DNA of 64,000 nt from Aquabacterium sp. OR-4 (GCF_025290835.2 NZ_JAOCQD020000002.1:1364001-1428000), one strand, 5' to 3'; positions 28,009 to 40,005 are shown, numbered from the stretch's first letter. A program made the numbers and translations. Notes: generated from the letters alone by a model not told the origin.

Positions 28009-28560
28009 ATGTCCGCCACGCAGCACCCCCCGCTTGCTCCACCGGGCGCGCTGCGCCGGGCCCTCGATGCGCTGTACGACGGCGCGGCCTGGCTGGCAGC
28101 GCTGGCCATGGTGGGCCTGCTGCTGATGGTGCTGCTGTCGATCGCCGGCCGGCAGCTGCAGTTCCATGTGCCAGGCACCGACGCCTATGCCGGCTACCTG
28201 ATGGCCGCCTGCGGCTATCTGGCGCTGGCGCACACGCTCAAGCATGGCGAGCACATCCGGGTGACGCTGCTGCTCAATGCGCTGCAAGGCCAGGCGCGGC
28301 GCGCGCTCGAGCTGTGGGCGCTGGCCGCGGCCTCGGCACTGGCCGCGCTGGGGGCCTGGTACAGCGTGCGCCTGGTCTGGCAGTCGCACCAGTTCCACGA
28401 CATCTCCACCGGCAGCGACGCCACGCCGCTGTGGCTGCCGCAACTGGCCATGGCCGCCGGCAGCCTGATCCTGCTGCTGGCCTTTGTTGACGAGCTGGTG
28501 CTCGAGTGGCGCGGCCTGCGCGTGGTGCCCGGCAGCGACGAAGCGCTGCACCACGAATGA
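28009..28560 (+). CDS. dctQ: TRAP transporter small membrane subunit DctQ
   Basis: A 183-residue four-helix membrane protein. Segments are at about 29-50, 64-84, 103-124 and 144-165; the motif GRQLQFHVPGTDAYAGYLMA and KHGEHIRVTLLLNAL is typical of DctQ. It joins DctM to form the permease. The ATG is 41 bp after dctP. Confidence 0.92.
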   Translation: MSATQHPPLAPPGALRRALDALYDGAAWLAALAMVGLLLMVLLSIAGRQLQFHVPGTDAYAGYLMAACGYLALAHTLKHGEHIRVTLLLNALQGQARRALELWALAAASALAALGAWYSVRLVWQSHQFHDISTGSDATPLWLPQLAMAAGSLILLLAFVDELVLEWRGLRVVPGSDEALHHE

Positions 28561-28640
28561 CGGCCACCGCCCGGTGGCGGCACCCACCCCCACCTGCCCG
28601 CCGCCAGGCCCCCGCCCCCTGCCCACCCGGCCCGCCCGCG

Positions 28641-29942
28641 ATGAATGACCTTGCCATCACCGCCCTGCTGATCGCCGCGCTGTTCGCCATCCTCGGCAGC
28701 GGCGTGTGGATCGGGCTCACGCTGTCGGGCGTGGCCTGGATCGGCATGCAGCTGTTCGCCAGCCGGCCAGCCGGCGACGCGATGGCCGTCACCACCTGGG
28801 GCGCGGCCTCGGGCTGGACATTGACCGCGCTGCCGCTGTTCATCTGGATGGGCGAGATCCTGTTCCGCACCCGGCTCAGCCAGGACATGTTTCGCGGCCT
28901 GGCCCCCTGGGTGCAGGGCCTGCCCGGACGCCTGCTGCACACCAACGTGATCGGCTGCGCCATCTTTGCCGCGGTGTCGGGCAGCAGCGCGGCCACCTGC
29001 GCCACCATCGGCAAGATGACCCTGCCCGAGCTGAAGCAGCGCGGCTACCCCGACGACATCGCCATCGGCTCGCTGGCCGGCGCCGGCACGCTGGGCCTGC
29101 TGATTCCGCCGTCGATCATCATGATCGTCTACGGCGTGTCGGCCGATGTGTCGATCGCCCAGCTGTTCATCGCCGGCGTGCTGCCCGGCGTGATGCTGGC
29201 GGCCCTGTTTTCGGGCTGGCTGGTGCTGTGGGCCTTGCGTCATCCGGGCCGGGTGCCGCCGGCCGACGCACCGATGAGCCTGGGCGCCAGGCTGCGCGAG
29301 TCGCGCTACCTGATCCCGGTGGTGCTGCTGATCACCGCGGTGCTGGGCAGCATCTACGCCGGCATCGCCACCGCCACCGAGGCCGCCGCGGTGGGCGTGG
29401 TGGGTGCGCTGGCGCTGTCGGCCGCCCAGGGCTCGCTCGACCGCCGCAGCTTCACCGCGGCGCTGCTGGGCGCCACGCGGCTGTACTGCATGATCGCGAT
29501 GATCCTGGCCGGCGCCGCCTTTCTCACGCTGGCCATGGGCTACATCGGCCTGCCGCGCCATCTGGCCGAGTGGATCGGCGGCATGGGCCTCACGCCGGCG
29601 GGCCTGCTGGTGGTGCTGACCCTGTTCTACGTGGTGCTGGGCTGCTTTCTCGACGGCATCTCGATGGTGGTGCTGACCATGGGCGTGATCCTGCCCACGG
29701 TGCAGAAGGCCGGCATCGACACGCTGTGGTTCGGCATCTACATCGTGCTGGTGGTCGAGATGGCGCAGATCACGCCGCCGGTGGGCTTCAACCTGTTCGT
29801 GCTGCAGGGCATGACCCGGCGCGAGATCGGCTGGATCGCCCGCGTGACGCTGCCCTTCTTCTTTCTGATGGTGCTGGCGGTGGTGCTGATCTGGGTGTTT
29901 CCCGGCATCGTCACCTGGCTGCCGGCGCAGATGCGCGCCTGA
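28641..29942 (+). CDS. dctM: TRAP transporter large membrane subunit DctM
   Basis: A 433-residue integral membrane protein of the DctM family with about twelve membrane segments. Marks include PLFIWMGEILFRTRLSQDMF, the conserved AAVSGSSAATCATIGKMTLPELKQRGY, GAGTLGLLIPPSIIMIVYGV and EMAQITPPVGFNLFVLQGMT. It forms the ion-coupled channel of the dctPQM transporter. It ends the operon, and 186 bp of GC-rich sequence without recognisable genes follow before the PilB-like gene. Confidence 0.94.
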   Translation: MNDLAITALLIAALFAILGSGVWIGLTLSGVAWIGMQLFASRPAGDAMAVTTWGAASGWTLTALPLFIWMGEILFRTRLSQDMFRGLAPWVQGLPGRLLHTNVIGCAIFAAVSGSSAATCATIGKMTLPELKQRGYPDDIAIGSLAGAGTLGLLIPPSIIMIVYGVSADVSIAQLFIAGVLPGVMLAALFSGWLVLWALRHPGRVPPADAPMSLGARLRESRYLIPVVLLITAVLGSIYAGIATATEAAAVGVVGALALSAAQGSLDRRSFTAALLGATRLYCMIAMILAGAAFLTLAMGYIGLPRHLAEWIGGMGLTPAGLLVVLTLFYVVLGCFLDGISMVVLTMGVILPTVQKAGIDTLWFGIYIVLVVEMAQITPPVGFNLFVLQGMTRREIGWIARVTLPFFFLMVLAVVLIWVFPGIVTWLPAQMRA

Positions 29943-30128
29943 GCGGCCGCGGGCGCGCGGCGCGCCGCCGCCGGCATGCGCGCCGCAGCACGGCTGCCGC
30001 GCCAAACTGCCGCGCCATCGACCCGCTGATCCACCGATCGCGCGCCCCTGCGGCCCCTAGCATCGAACGAGCGCCCCGTCCGCCCGCCCCGGGTGGACGC
30101 CGCGTGTTGCCCGTTCGCGAGGATCCGC

Positions 30129-32699
30129 ATGTCCGACATGTCATTGCCGCCGCTGTCGTTGCTGCCATTGGGTGACGAGGCCTTGCCGCCCGCCGCCAGA
30201 TCAGGCGCCCTGCCCGTGCTGCCGCCATTGCCAGGCACTGCCGCCATGGCCGCCCCGCTGGCCGCGCCCGGCTTCGCGTGGCCGTCGCTGCAGGAGCTGG
30301 GCTACCCGGGCCCCACGCCGCTGGCCGAGGCCGAGCCCTGCGAGATCGAAGGCCCCAACGGCACGGTCAGCGCCGGCCTGCTGCTGGGCCTGGACGCCGC
30401 CGCCGGCCTGGTGCTGATCAAGCGCAAGCAGTCGCGCACCCCGGTCTCGCTGAAGCTCACGCAGTTTCGCCGCCTGACCCTGATGCGCCCGCTGTCGCCG
30501 TTGCCGCAAGCCGCCGGCAGCGCCTTTGACGACACCACGCCGCTGCTGCCGCGGCGCGGCAACGGCGGCTGCCGCCTGCGCTTTCGCGACGGCCAGACGC
30601 TGCAGGTCAAGTGCATCGCCCATGCCGCCACGCCGCTGGGCCTGTTCACCTTCACGCCGATCAACATCGAGGGCGATCTGCTGCGCAGCTTCTATCCGCA
30701 GCCGATGATTGCCGAGGTCACCCACGCCGGCGCCGATGCCGACAAGACCGCCGGCAGCACCGGCGGCGTGGCACCGCCGGCCGTGGCGCGCAAGCGCGCC
30801 GGCGACAACCTGGCCATGCAGCCGATTGCCACGCCCGAGGCGCTGCGCAGCGCCATCGAGGAGCAGGCGCGCATGCCCGTGGTGCGCATCGGCGAGGCGC
30901 TGCTGGCGCTGGGCAGCATCAACAAGCAGCAGCTGTCGGACGCGCTGCAGGAGCAGAAGCTGCACCGCAACGTGCCGCTGGGCGAGCTGCTGGTGCGGCT
31001 TGGCAGCGTCACGCCCGAGCAGCTGCACACCGCGCTGGCGCGCAAGATGGGCTACCCGCTGGTCGATGTGGCCGAGTTTCCGGTCGAGCCCACCGCGGCG
31101 CTGCGCCTGCCCACCACCATTGCCCGGCGCCTGACCGCGCTGCCGCTGATGCTGCACGGCGGGCGCCTGGTGGTGGCGCTGGAAGACCCGTCGGCACGCA
31201 ACGTCATCGACGAGATCGAGTTCACCGCGCAGAGCAAGGTGCTGCCGGTGCTGGCGCCCACCGGCAAGCTGGGCCGTGCGGTCGACCGCGTGTACCTGCG
31301 CCTGGGCGAGGACGGCATCGACCCCGGCAGTGACCTGTCCAGCCCGTTCTCGATGTACAGCCACGAGCAGACCGAGAACGCCGACAAGCTGCTGGCCAAC
31401 CTGGAGACCGAGCAGGGCAGCGACAGCGACGAAGGCCCGGCCATCGAGCAGAGCGACAACTCGCTGGTGCGCCTGATCAACACCATGATCCAGGAGGCGC
31501 GCAGCCAGGGCGTCTCCGACATCCACATCGAATGCCCGCCCAGCCCGGCCAAGGTGCAGGTGCGCTTTCGCCGCGACGGCGTGCTGCGCGCCTACATCGA
31601 GCTGCCGGCCAGCTACCGCCAGGCGATGGTGGCGCGGCTCAAGATCATGTGCGACCTCGACATCTCCGAGAAGCGCAAGCCGCAGGACGGCAAGATCAAC
31701 TTCGGCCGCTGGGTGCCGGGCCAGAAGCTCGAGCTGCGCGTGGCCACCATCCCCACCGCCGGCGGCAACGAGGACGTGGTGATGCGCCTGCTGGCCAGCG
31801 CCCGCGCGCTGCCGCTCGAGAGCATGGGCCTGCAGCCCGACACGCTGGCGCACCTGAAGAACGCCATCGAGCGGCCCTACGGCATGGTGCTGTGCGTGGG
31901 CCCCACCGGCAGCGGCAAGACCACCACGCTGCATGCCGCGCTGGCCCATCTGAACACGCCCGATCGCAAGATCTGGACGGCCGAGGACCCGGTCGAGATC
32001 ACCCAGGCCGGTCTGCGCCAGGTGCAGGTGAACCCGCGCATCGACTGGACCTTTGCCAATGCGCTGCGCGCCTTTCTGCGTGCCGACCCCGACGTGGTGA
32101 TGGTCGGCGAGATCCGCGACAAGGAGACCGCGCAGATGGCCATCGAGGCTTCGCTGACCGGCCACCTGGTGCTCAGCACCCTGCACACCAACAGCGCGCC
32201 CGAGACGGTGATCCGGCTGCTCGACATGGGCATGGACCCGTTCAGCTTTGCCGACAGCCTGCTGGCCGTGCTGGCCCAGCGCCTGGTGCGGCGCTGGTGC
32301 CCGCAGTGCGTGAGCTCGCAGCCGGCCACGGTGGAAGACACCGAGATTCTGCTCGACGAGTACCTGCACGCCTACCCCGACGCCGACGCGGCCCCCAGCC
32401 GCAGCGCCCTGCTCGACGAATGGCTGCAGCGCTTCGGCCATGACGGCACGCTGCTGCACTTTCATGCGCCCGGCTGCAAGCGCTGCAACGGCAGCGGCTT
32501 CTCGGGCCGCGTGGGCCTGCACGAGCTGCTGGTGATCAGCCGCGAGCAGCGCCACCTGGTGCAGATCTCGGCCGCCGCCGAGAAGATCCAGTCGCTGGGC
32601 ATGCGCGAGGGCATGCGCACGCTGCGGCAGGACGGCATCCTGAAGGTGCTGGCAGGACTGACCTCGATCGACGAAGTGCGGGCGACCAGTAACACTTGA
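30129..32699 (+). CDS. PilB/GspE-type secretion or pilus ATPase (orphan)
   Basis: An 856-residue ATPase. The first ~230 residues are poorly conserved, then comes a MshEN/T2SSE N-terminal domain (RIGEALLALGSINKQQLSDA and LGELLVRLGSVTPEQLHTAL), then the ATPase core with Walker A GPTGSGKTTTLHAAL (about 590), the Asp box and Walker B DPDVVMVGEIRDKETAQMAI, and the His box GHLVLSTLHTNSAPETV. A zinc-binding tetracysteine is split as CPQC (about 723) and CKRC (about 782). No pilin, GspF/PilC or prepilin peptidase gene is adjacent, so its machine is encoded elsewhere. Confidence 0.9.
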   Translation: MSDMSLPPLSLLPLGDEALPPAARSGALPVLPPLPGTAAMAAPLAAPGFAWPSLQELGYPGPTPLAEAEPCEIEGPNGTVSAGLLLGLDAAAGLVLIKRKQSRTPVSLKLTQFRRLTLMRPLSPLPQAAGSAFDDTTPLLPRRGNGGCRLRFRDGQTLQVKCIAHAATPLGLFTFTPINIEGDLLRSFYPQPMIAEVTHAGADADKTAGSTGGVAPPAVARKRAGDNLAMQPIATPEALRSAIEEQARMPVVRIGEALLALGSINKQQLSDALQEQKLHRNVPLGELLVRLGSVTPEQLHTALARKMGYPLVDVAEFPVEPTAALRLPTTIARRLTALPLMLHGGRLVVALEDPSARNVIDEIEFTAQSKVLPVLAPTGKLGRAVDRVYLRLGEDGIDPGSDLSSPFSMYSHEQTENADKLLANLETEQGSDSDEGPAIEQSDNSLVRLINTMIQEARSQGVSDIHIECPPSPAKVQVRFRRDGVLRAYIELPASYRQAMVARLKIMCDLDISEKRKPQDGKINFGRWVPGQKLELRVATIPTAGGNEDVVMRLLASARALPLESMGLQPDTLAHLKNAIERPYGMVLCVGPTGSGKTTTLHAALAHLNTPDRKIWTAEDPVEITQAGLRQVQVNPRIDWTFANALRAFLRADPDVVMVGEIRDKETAQMAIEASLTGHLVLSTLHTNSAPETVIRLLDMGMDPFSFADSLLAVLAQRLVRRWCPQCVSSQPATVEDTEILLDEYLHAYPDADAAPSRSALLDEWLQRFGHDGTLLHFHAPGCKRCNGSGFSGRVGLHELLVISREQRHLVQISAAAEKIQSLGMREGMRTLRQDGILKVLAGLTSIDEVRATSNT

Positions 32700-32825
32700 A
32701 GCGTGCGGGCCCCAGGTTCGCTCACAATCGCTGACCTGCGCTCTTGCCAGGGTGGTTTGTTGCTCGCTGCAGCCCGCCGGGGCGAACACCCGGCGCGCTG
32801 CACCGAGCCATGGGCAACCCCAAGC

Positions 32826-32874
<49 letters not shown>

Positions 32875-32928
32875 CAAGCCACGCCCGGGCCCAGGCTCAG
32901 GCCAAAGCACCAGCCCAGCCCGCTCAAC

Positions 32929-33795
32929 TCAAGGCTGACGCCAAGTCACCTTCGCGGCATTGAACATGCGCTTGAGCTCGCCCGAGCTGGCCAGGCCGTT
33001 CATCGCGGCCTGCACCGCCTGGGCCAGGTCTTCCGATTCCTTCTTGACCGCGCAACCCACCGCCCAGCCGTCCTTGCCACGCGGAATCGGCAAGGGCTCG
33101 ATCGAGAAGCGGGCGTCGCCGCCCAGCACCGATTCCAGCTCCGAGGCGTGGCCGGCGGCCGCGGCCACCTCGCCGCGCTGCAGCGCCTGGGCGGCGTCGC
33201 AGCCGTCCTTCAGCTTGGTGACCAGGCGCTCGCGGTACTTGCCGCCGTCGGCGCCGATCAGCAGCCAGCCCGACAGGCTGAGGCCGTGCACCGCAATGCG
33301 CTGCTGCGGGCCGATGTCGTCGAGCGAGTCGAACTTGGGCACCTCGACCAGGCTGCGGGCGATCATCACCCGCTCGCGGTAGTAGGGCGCAAAGATCTGC
33401 ACGCGCGGGTTGGCCAGCATCAGCGGGCGGTCCACCGGCACATGCATCAGCACATCGGCCGGGCCCCAGCCCATGTAGTGACCGCGCCAGACCATGTTGC
33501 GCAGGTCGTCGCCCATGTTCTCGCCGGCATGGAAGGGCAGCACCGAGGCCTTCAGGTCCATCGCCTTGGCCAGCGCGTGGGCCATCTCCACCTCGATGCC
33601 CTGGCCGTTGACGTGGAAGGGCGGCAGCTCGTGGTACAGGCCCACGGTGAGGATGCCGCGGCTGCGGATGCGCGTCAGCGCGCTGGGGCCGTCTTGCGCC
33701 AGGGCGGTCAGCGGGCTGCCGGCCGTGGCGCCGAGCGCGGCAGCAGCCGCCAGCAACTGGCGGCGGCGCAGGGCCGCCGGGGGGGCTTGGGTCAT
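32929..33795 (-). CDS. XoxJ/MoxJ-like periplasmic binding protein of PQQ-dehydrogenase clusters
   Basis: A 288-residue exported protein with a twin-Arg-like leader (ALRRRQLLAAAAALGATAGS) and a family-3 solute-binding fold: ILTVGLYHELPPFHVNGQGI, EVEMAHALAKAMDL, MGWGPADVLMHVP and ALQRGEVAAAAGHASELESV. Homologues next to methanol/ethanol dehydrogenases are called quinoprotein-dehydrogenase-associated binding proteins. XoxJ is thought to help activate the dehydrogenase rather than feed a transporter. No ABC permease is adjacent. It follows the PedF-like cytochrome on the same strand and is probably expressed from the sigma-54 promoter upstream of that gene. Confidence 0.85.
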   Translation of the reverse strand: MTQAPPAALRRRQLLAAAAALGATAGSPLTALAQDGPSALTRIRSRGILTVGLYHELPPFHVNGQGIEVEMAHALAKAMDLKASVLPFHAGENMGDDLRNMVWRGHYMGWGPADVLMHVPVDRPLMLANPRVQIFAPYYRERVMIARSLVEVPKFDSLDDIGPQQRIAVHGLSLSGWLLIGADGGKYRERLVTKLKDGCDAAQALQRGEVAAAAGHASELESVLGGDARFSIEPLPIPRGKDGWAVGCAVKKESEDLAQAVQAAMNGLASSGELKRMFNAAKVTWRQP

Positions 33796-33919
33796 GGGGT
33801 CTCCTGGGGCGGCGCAGTATCGGCGTGATCGGCCCGATCAGCCCGACCCCGCGCGGCGTGTGGCCTTCGCGCCCGGGCCGCCCGGGCCGGGGGCCGCGGG
33901 CGTGGCCGATGGCGCTCGA

Positions 33920-34408
33920 TCAGAACGGACGTTCGCGGCGCGTTTCCAGGTAGGCCTTGATCGACCACATGGCTTCCTGGTTCAGGATGCCTTCGAACGG
34001 GGGCATGTACACCGCACCGTTGCGCACCTTGCCGCGGCGCAGGCTGCCCAGGTAGTAGTCGTCGATGTCCTTCACGCAGGCGGCGCGCTTCTTCTCGTCC
34101 TTCAGGCTGGCGCACTCGTTGTCCATCTTGCGCAGGTCGGGGGCGATGCCGCCCGAGATGGCTTCCAGGCCGTGGCAACGGGCGCAGTTCTGGTTGTAGG
34201 CCGAGGCTCCCACCTTGATCGCCTTGTCGTTCTTGCGGTAGGGGTTCTCGGCGCGCCACTGCTCGCCCAGCTGCGGCAGGTCTTTGGTGTCCACGGCCTG
34301 CGGCGTCACGTCGCCGTGCGACCAGGCCGCGGCTGCGGCCAGCGCCAGCGCGCTGGCCACGCCGGCGCGGCGAAGGCGGGAAGAGAAAAGGTGGGGAATG
34401 CTCGACAT
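33920..34408 (-). CDS. pedF: Cytochrome c-550, PedF-like
   Basis: A 162-residue periplasmic cytochrome with signal peptide (about 1-30, ending AAAWSHG) and one heme site CARCHG (Cys75, Cys78, His79). The likely axial Met is in VYMPPFEG. Two extra cysteines (NECASL and RAACVKD) are typical of PedF. It accepts electrons from PQQ ethanol dehydrogenases. The ATG at 34408 has a GGAG site 8-10 bp upstream. It is closely related to the cytochrome encoded at 56559 (shared KD-D-YFL/YYL, GK-R-G and MP-x3-G patterns). Confidence 0.9.
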   Translation of the reverse strand: MSSIPHLFSSRLRRAGVASALALAAAAAWSHGDVTPQAVDTKDLPQLGEQWRAENPYRKNDKAIKVGASAYNQNCARCHGLEAISGGIAPDLRKMDNECASLKDEKKRAACVKDIDDYYLGSLRRGKVRNGAVYMPPFEGILNQEAMWSIKAYLETRRERPF

Positions 34409-34719
34409 GTTGCTGTCTCCGTCCATTGATGAAACACGATCGGCGGGCTCGACTGCAATCACCATGCCAGACCCTTCGCCCAGGAAGCATGCCCGGGCCG
34501 ACTGTCATTTCGGCACCAAACGGCCGCTTCTGCATCCGCAGTCACCCGGGGCCTGCGGCCGCCCGATCAGGCTACCATCGCGCCCTCCGGGAACGCAGTT
34601 GTCCCGATTTGAAGCAAGCCGGGCACGGCCCGGGTCTTGCGATGTGTGCCCCCGCGGCGCCGGCCACAGGCGCTGGCGCCAGGAGACAACCGCCGACCGT
34701 GCGGGCAGGAGAAAAGCAC
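34409..34719. promoter_or_regulatory. Intergenic region between pedF and the sigma-54 activator gene
   Basis: 311 bp with no supported gene. It contains the sigma-54 promoter for pedF (34454-34469), a spaced inverted pair CGGGAA...TCCCG at 34588-34606 that resembles the 15-bp palindromes elsewhere in the locus but with a wider gap, and an AGGAGA ribosome site (about 34708-34713) for the activator gene. No sigma-54 site was found facing the activator gene itself. Confidence 0.6.
34454..34469 (-). promoter_or_regulatory. Sigma-54 (-24/-12) promoter of pedF
   Basis: Read on the minus strand: TGGCATGGTGATTGCA. This matches the sigma-54 consensus TGGCAY-R-N4-TTGCA with the invariant GG and GC 10 bp apart. 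The start of transcription would fall about 35 bp before the pedF ATG. The neighbouring divergent gene encodes a sigma-54 activator. Confidence 0.8.
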
Positions 34720-36954
<2,235 letters not shown>

Positions 36955-36973
36955 GGGGCTGAGGCGGCCAGCC

Positions 36974-37975
36974 TCAGCGCTGCAGCACCTCGGGCTCCAC
37001 CTGACGCCAGGCGCGCTGCCAGTTCAGCGCATGCCAGGGGTGCGCCGCCCAGTCGGTGGCCAGGCCGGGCCAGACCGGCGGGGCCTGGGTGTCGGATTCA
37101 CCGCGCTCGATGGCCGCACGGGCCTCGGCCAGCAGCTGCAGCCAGTAGGCCTGGTGGCGGCGCGGCGCGCCGGCATCCATCGGCGCGCCCTGTTCGCCCA
37201 GAAACTGCGCCGCAGCGCCATCCGCGGCGGCCAGCTCGGCCAGTCGGCCGGCCGATTCGGCCAGGCGGGCCAGGTCGGCATCGCGCCCGTCGGGCGCACC
37301 ACTGCCACCCAGCAGGCCGGGCGCCACCCACAGCGGCCGGTCCTGGTGGCGCCACACCGTCACCACCCGGCCGGCGCTGCGCGGCAGCCGCCACCAAATC
37401 CAGGGCCCCAGCCGGCCCTGCTCACCCTGCAGCAGCCGCTCGGGCCGCGGAATCGGCCGCGCGCCCAGATCGGCTGCCGCCCGGCCCAGCCGGGCGCGCA
37501 GCCGGGCCACGCACTGCGGGCACTGCTCGGCCATGGCCGCCGCCACCTCGGCATGCGCCCAGTGGCGCAGCGGCGCCGCGGCGGCCAGGCCACGCGCGCC
37601 CAGCACCAGCTCGGGCCGCGCCCAGGGGCTGACCAGATCGCTCACCGGGCGGCCCAGCTGGCGCCGCACCTGGCAGGCCAGCGCGCGGCCAAAGGCCGGG
37701 CTGGGCCCGCTGCCCAGCAGCCACAGCTGCGCGCCATCGGCCGCCAGCACCAGGTTCGACACCTGGCCGCGGTTGCCGACCCCGGCCTCGCCGGGCTGCG
37801 CGGGCAGCCACCACAGGCCCGGCGCCCATGTTTCGAGTTGCAACACCGGGCCGGGACAGACTGCCACCACCCGAGGGTTCACCCCAGGTGCCGAGGCGGG
37901 CGCCGCCCAGGCGCCGGCCAGGCCCAGCAGCAGGGGAATACCCTGTGCCAGGCCCTTCCAGCCCTGCGCCTTCAT
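36974..37975 (-). CDS. Degenerate metallo-beta-lactamase-fold protein (quinoprotein relay type) without zinc ligands
   Basis: A 333-residue exported protein (signal peptide about 1-25, MKAQGWKGLAQGIPLLLGLA). The opening GNRGQVSNLVLAADGAQLWL matches the start of the quinoprotein-relay zinc hydrolases found beside PQQ dehydrogenases. Where those have a TH-x-H-x-DH zinc motif followed by VLGA, this protein reads SPWARPELVLGA (residues 116-127), so all four ligands are replaced. RHWAHAEVAAAM then matches the family GHxxL region. It is therefore probably not a hydrolase, but a binding or assembly protein. It is convergent with the sigma-54 activator gene. Confidence 0.6.
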   Translation of the reverse strand: MKAQGWKGLAQGIPLLLGLAGAWAAPASAPGVNPRVVAVCPGPVLQLETWAPGLWWLPAQPGEAGVGNRGQVSNLVLAADGAQLWLLGSGPSPAFGRALACQVRRQLGRPVSDLVSPWARPELVLGARGLAAAAPLRHWAHAEVAAAMAEQCPQCVARLRARLGRAAADLGARPIPRPERLLQGEQGRLGPWIWWRLPRSAGRVVTVWRHQDRPLWVAPGLLGGSGAPDGRDADLARLAESAGRLAELAAADGAAAQFLGEQGAPMDAGAPRRHQAYWLQLLAEARAAIERGESDTQAPPVWPGLATDWAAHPWHALNWQRAWRQVEPEVLQR

Positions 37976-38052
37976 GACACACCACGAGCCAGCATCGCAC
38001 GCTGCCACGCGCTGGCGGGTGGGCGAGCAGGCCCGCGGCGGCCGTCAGCGCA

Positions 38053-38068
38053 CGGCATATGTCTTGCA
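38053..38068 (+). promoter_or_regulatory. Sigma-54 (-24/-12) promoter of the pqqB-like/ABC operon
   Basis: CGGCATATGTCTTGCA on the plus strand. GG and GC are 10 bp apart and the TTGCA box is perfect; only the first T of the consensus is changed. Transcription would start about 115 bp before the GTG of the PqqB-like gene and read into the ABC operon. Confidence 0.65.
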
Positions 38069-38196
38069 GCGCCCACGGCCACAAAGGCCCACCCCGGGTG
38101 GGCGTCCGACAAGACCATGAGGGACCTGCTTCCAATGATTGCCATGCCGCACCGCCCCGGACTGCGCGCCCACCCGAAACCCGGGTGCCCACGGCC

Positions 38197-38997
38197 GTGA
38201 ACATCGTGATCCTGCGCGGCGGTGCCCCGCGGCGCCGCCGGAACGATACGCGAAACGCCGATGCCGGCACGCGCGAGCGCGGCGTGATGGCCATCAGCGA
38301 CGGCAGCGGCAGCGGCCACTGGGCGCTGGTGAACATGTCGCCCGCGGTGGCGCACCAGCTCGACAGCGACACCCGGCTCGACCACCACCCCGGCCTGCCC
38401 GATGGCGGGCTGCGCACCGTGGTGCTCACCGATGCCCAGGTTGACCATGTGGGCGGCCTGCTGAGCCTGCGCGACGGCGCGCCCATCGAGCTGTACGCCA
38501 CGCCGGCGGTGTTCGAGGAGCTGACCACCGCGCTGCCGGTGCTGCCGGTGCTGCAGCACTACTGCGGCGTGCACTGGCATGTGGTGCCGGTGGCCGGTGA
38601 CCGGCAGCAGGCCAGCTTCCGGGTCGAGGGTCTGCCGATGCTCGAGTTCACCGCCGTGGCCACGCGCACGCCGGCACCGCCGCACATGGCGCGTGGCGAG
38701 CATGGCGTGGTGGGCGACAGCATCGCGCTGGCCATCCGCCACATCGGCAGCGGCCAGCGCGTGTTCTGCGCGCCGGGCCTGGCCCAGCCGGGCAGCGAAG
38801 CCTTTGAATGGATGCAAGGCGCCGACTGCCTGCTGATGGACTGCCCCGACCACGACGCCGCGCCCGACTGGCTGAGCGCGCTGCGCGCGCTGCCGGCGCG
38901 CCACAAGGTGCTGCTGGGCCAGGCCGACGACGCGCTGGGCAGCCTGGCCGACGATGGCATTGCGCTGGCCTACGATGGCATGGAGATCACCCTCTGA
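38197..38997 (+). CDS. PqqB-like metallo-beta-lactamase-fold protein
   Basis: A 266-residue relative of PqqB. The central match is strong: LRTVVLTDAQVDHVGGLLSLR (residues 72-92), then FEELTTALPVLPVLQHYCGV. PqqB proper begins with GGGFPQWNC and a cysteine-rich zinc site; here the equivalent stretch reads GGAPRRRRNDTRNADAGTRE, with no cysteines, so the structural zinc site is gone. The GTG at 38197 begins right at the VNIVILRGG strand. True pqqB function (PQQ biosynthesis) is doubtful for this copy; a role beside the dehydrogenases is inferred. Confidence 0.78.
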   Translation: MNIVILRGGAPRRRRNDTRNADAGTRERGVMAISDGSGSGHWALVNMSPAVAHQLDSDTRLDHHPGLPDGGLRTVVLTDAQVDHVGGLLSLRDGAPIELYATPAVFEELTTALPVLPVLQHYCGVHWHVVPVAGDRQQASFRVEGLPMLEFTAVATRTPAPPHMARGEHGVVGDSIALAIRHIGSGQRVFCAPGLAQPGSEAFEWMQGADCLLMDCPDHDAAPDWLSALRALPARHKVLLGQADDALGSLADDGIALAYDGMEITL

Positions 38998-39192
38998 CGG
39001 GCACACCCCGAAACAAGAGGCATCCTCCGGGCGCGCCGGCGCGGCACATCATGGCGGGCAGGCCGCTGCGACCAGCCCGGGCAATCCACAGGTAGGCTGC
39101 GGCGCTCGGCGCGGCTACAAACACGGGGCTCACACCCACGGCATCGGCCACCCGCCAGGGCGGCCGCCGGCCACCGGTGCCACCACTGCCGC

Positions 39193-40001
<809 letters not shown>

Positions 40002-40005
<4 letters not shown>

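Noticed and set aside
34588..34606. Fifth copy of the 15-bp palindrome
   Set aside because: The CGGGA and TCCCG arms are present, but the gap is 9 bp instead of 5, so it was not counted as a motif copy; it is mentioned only as a variant.
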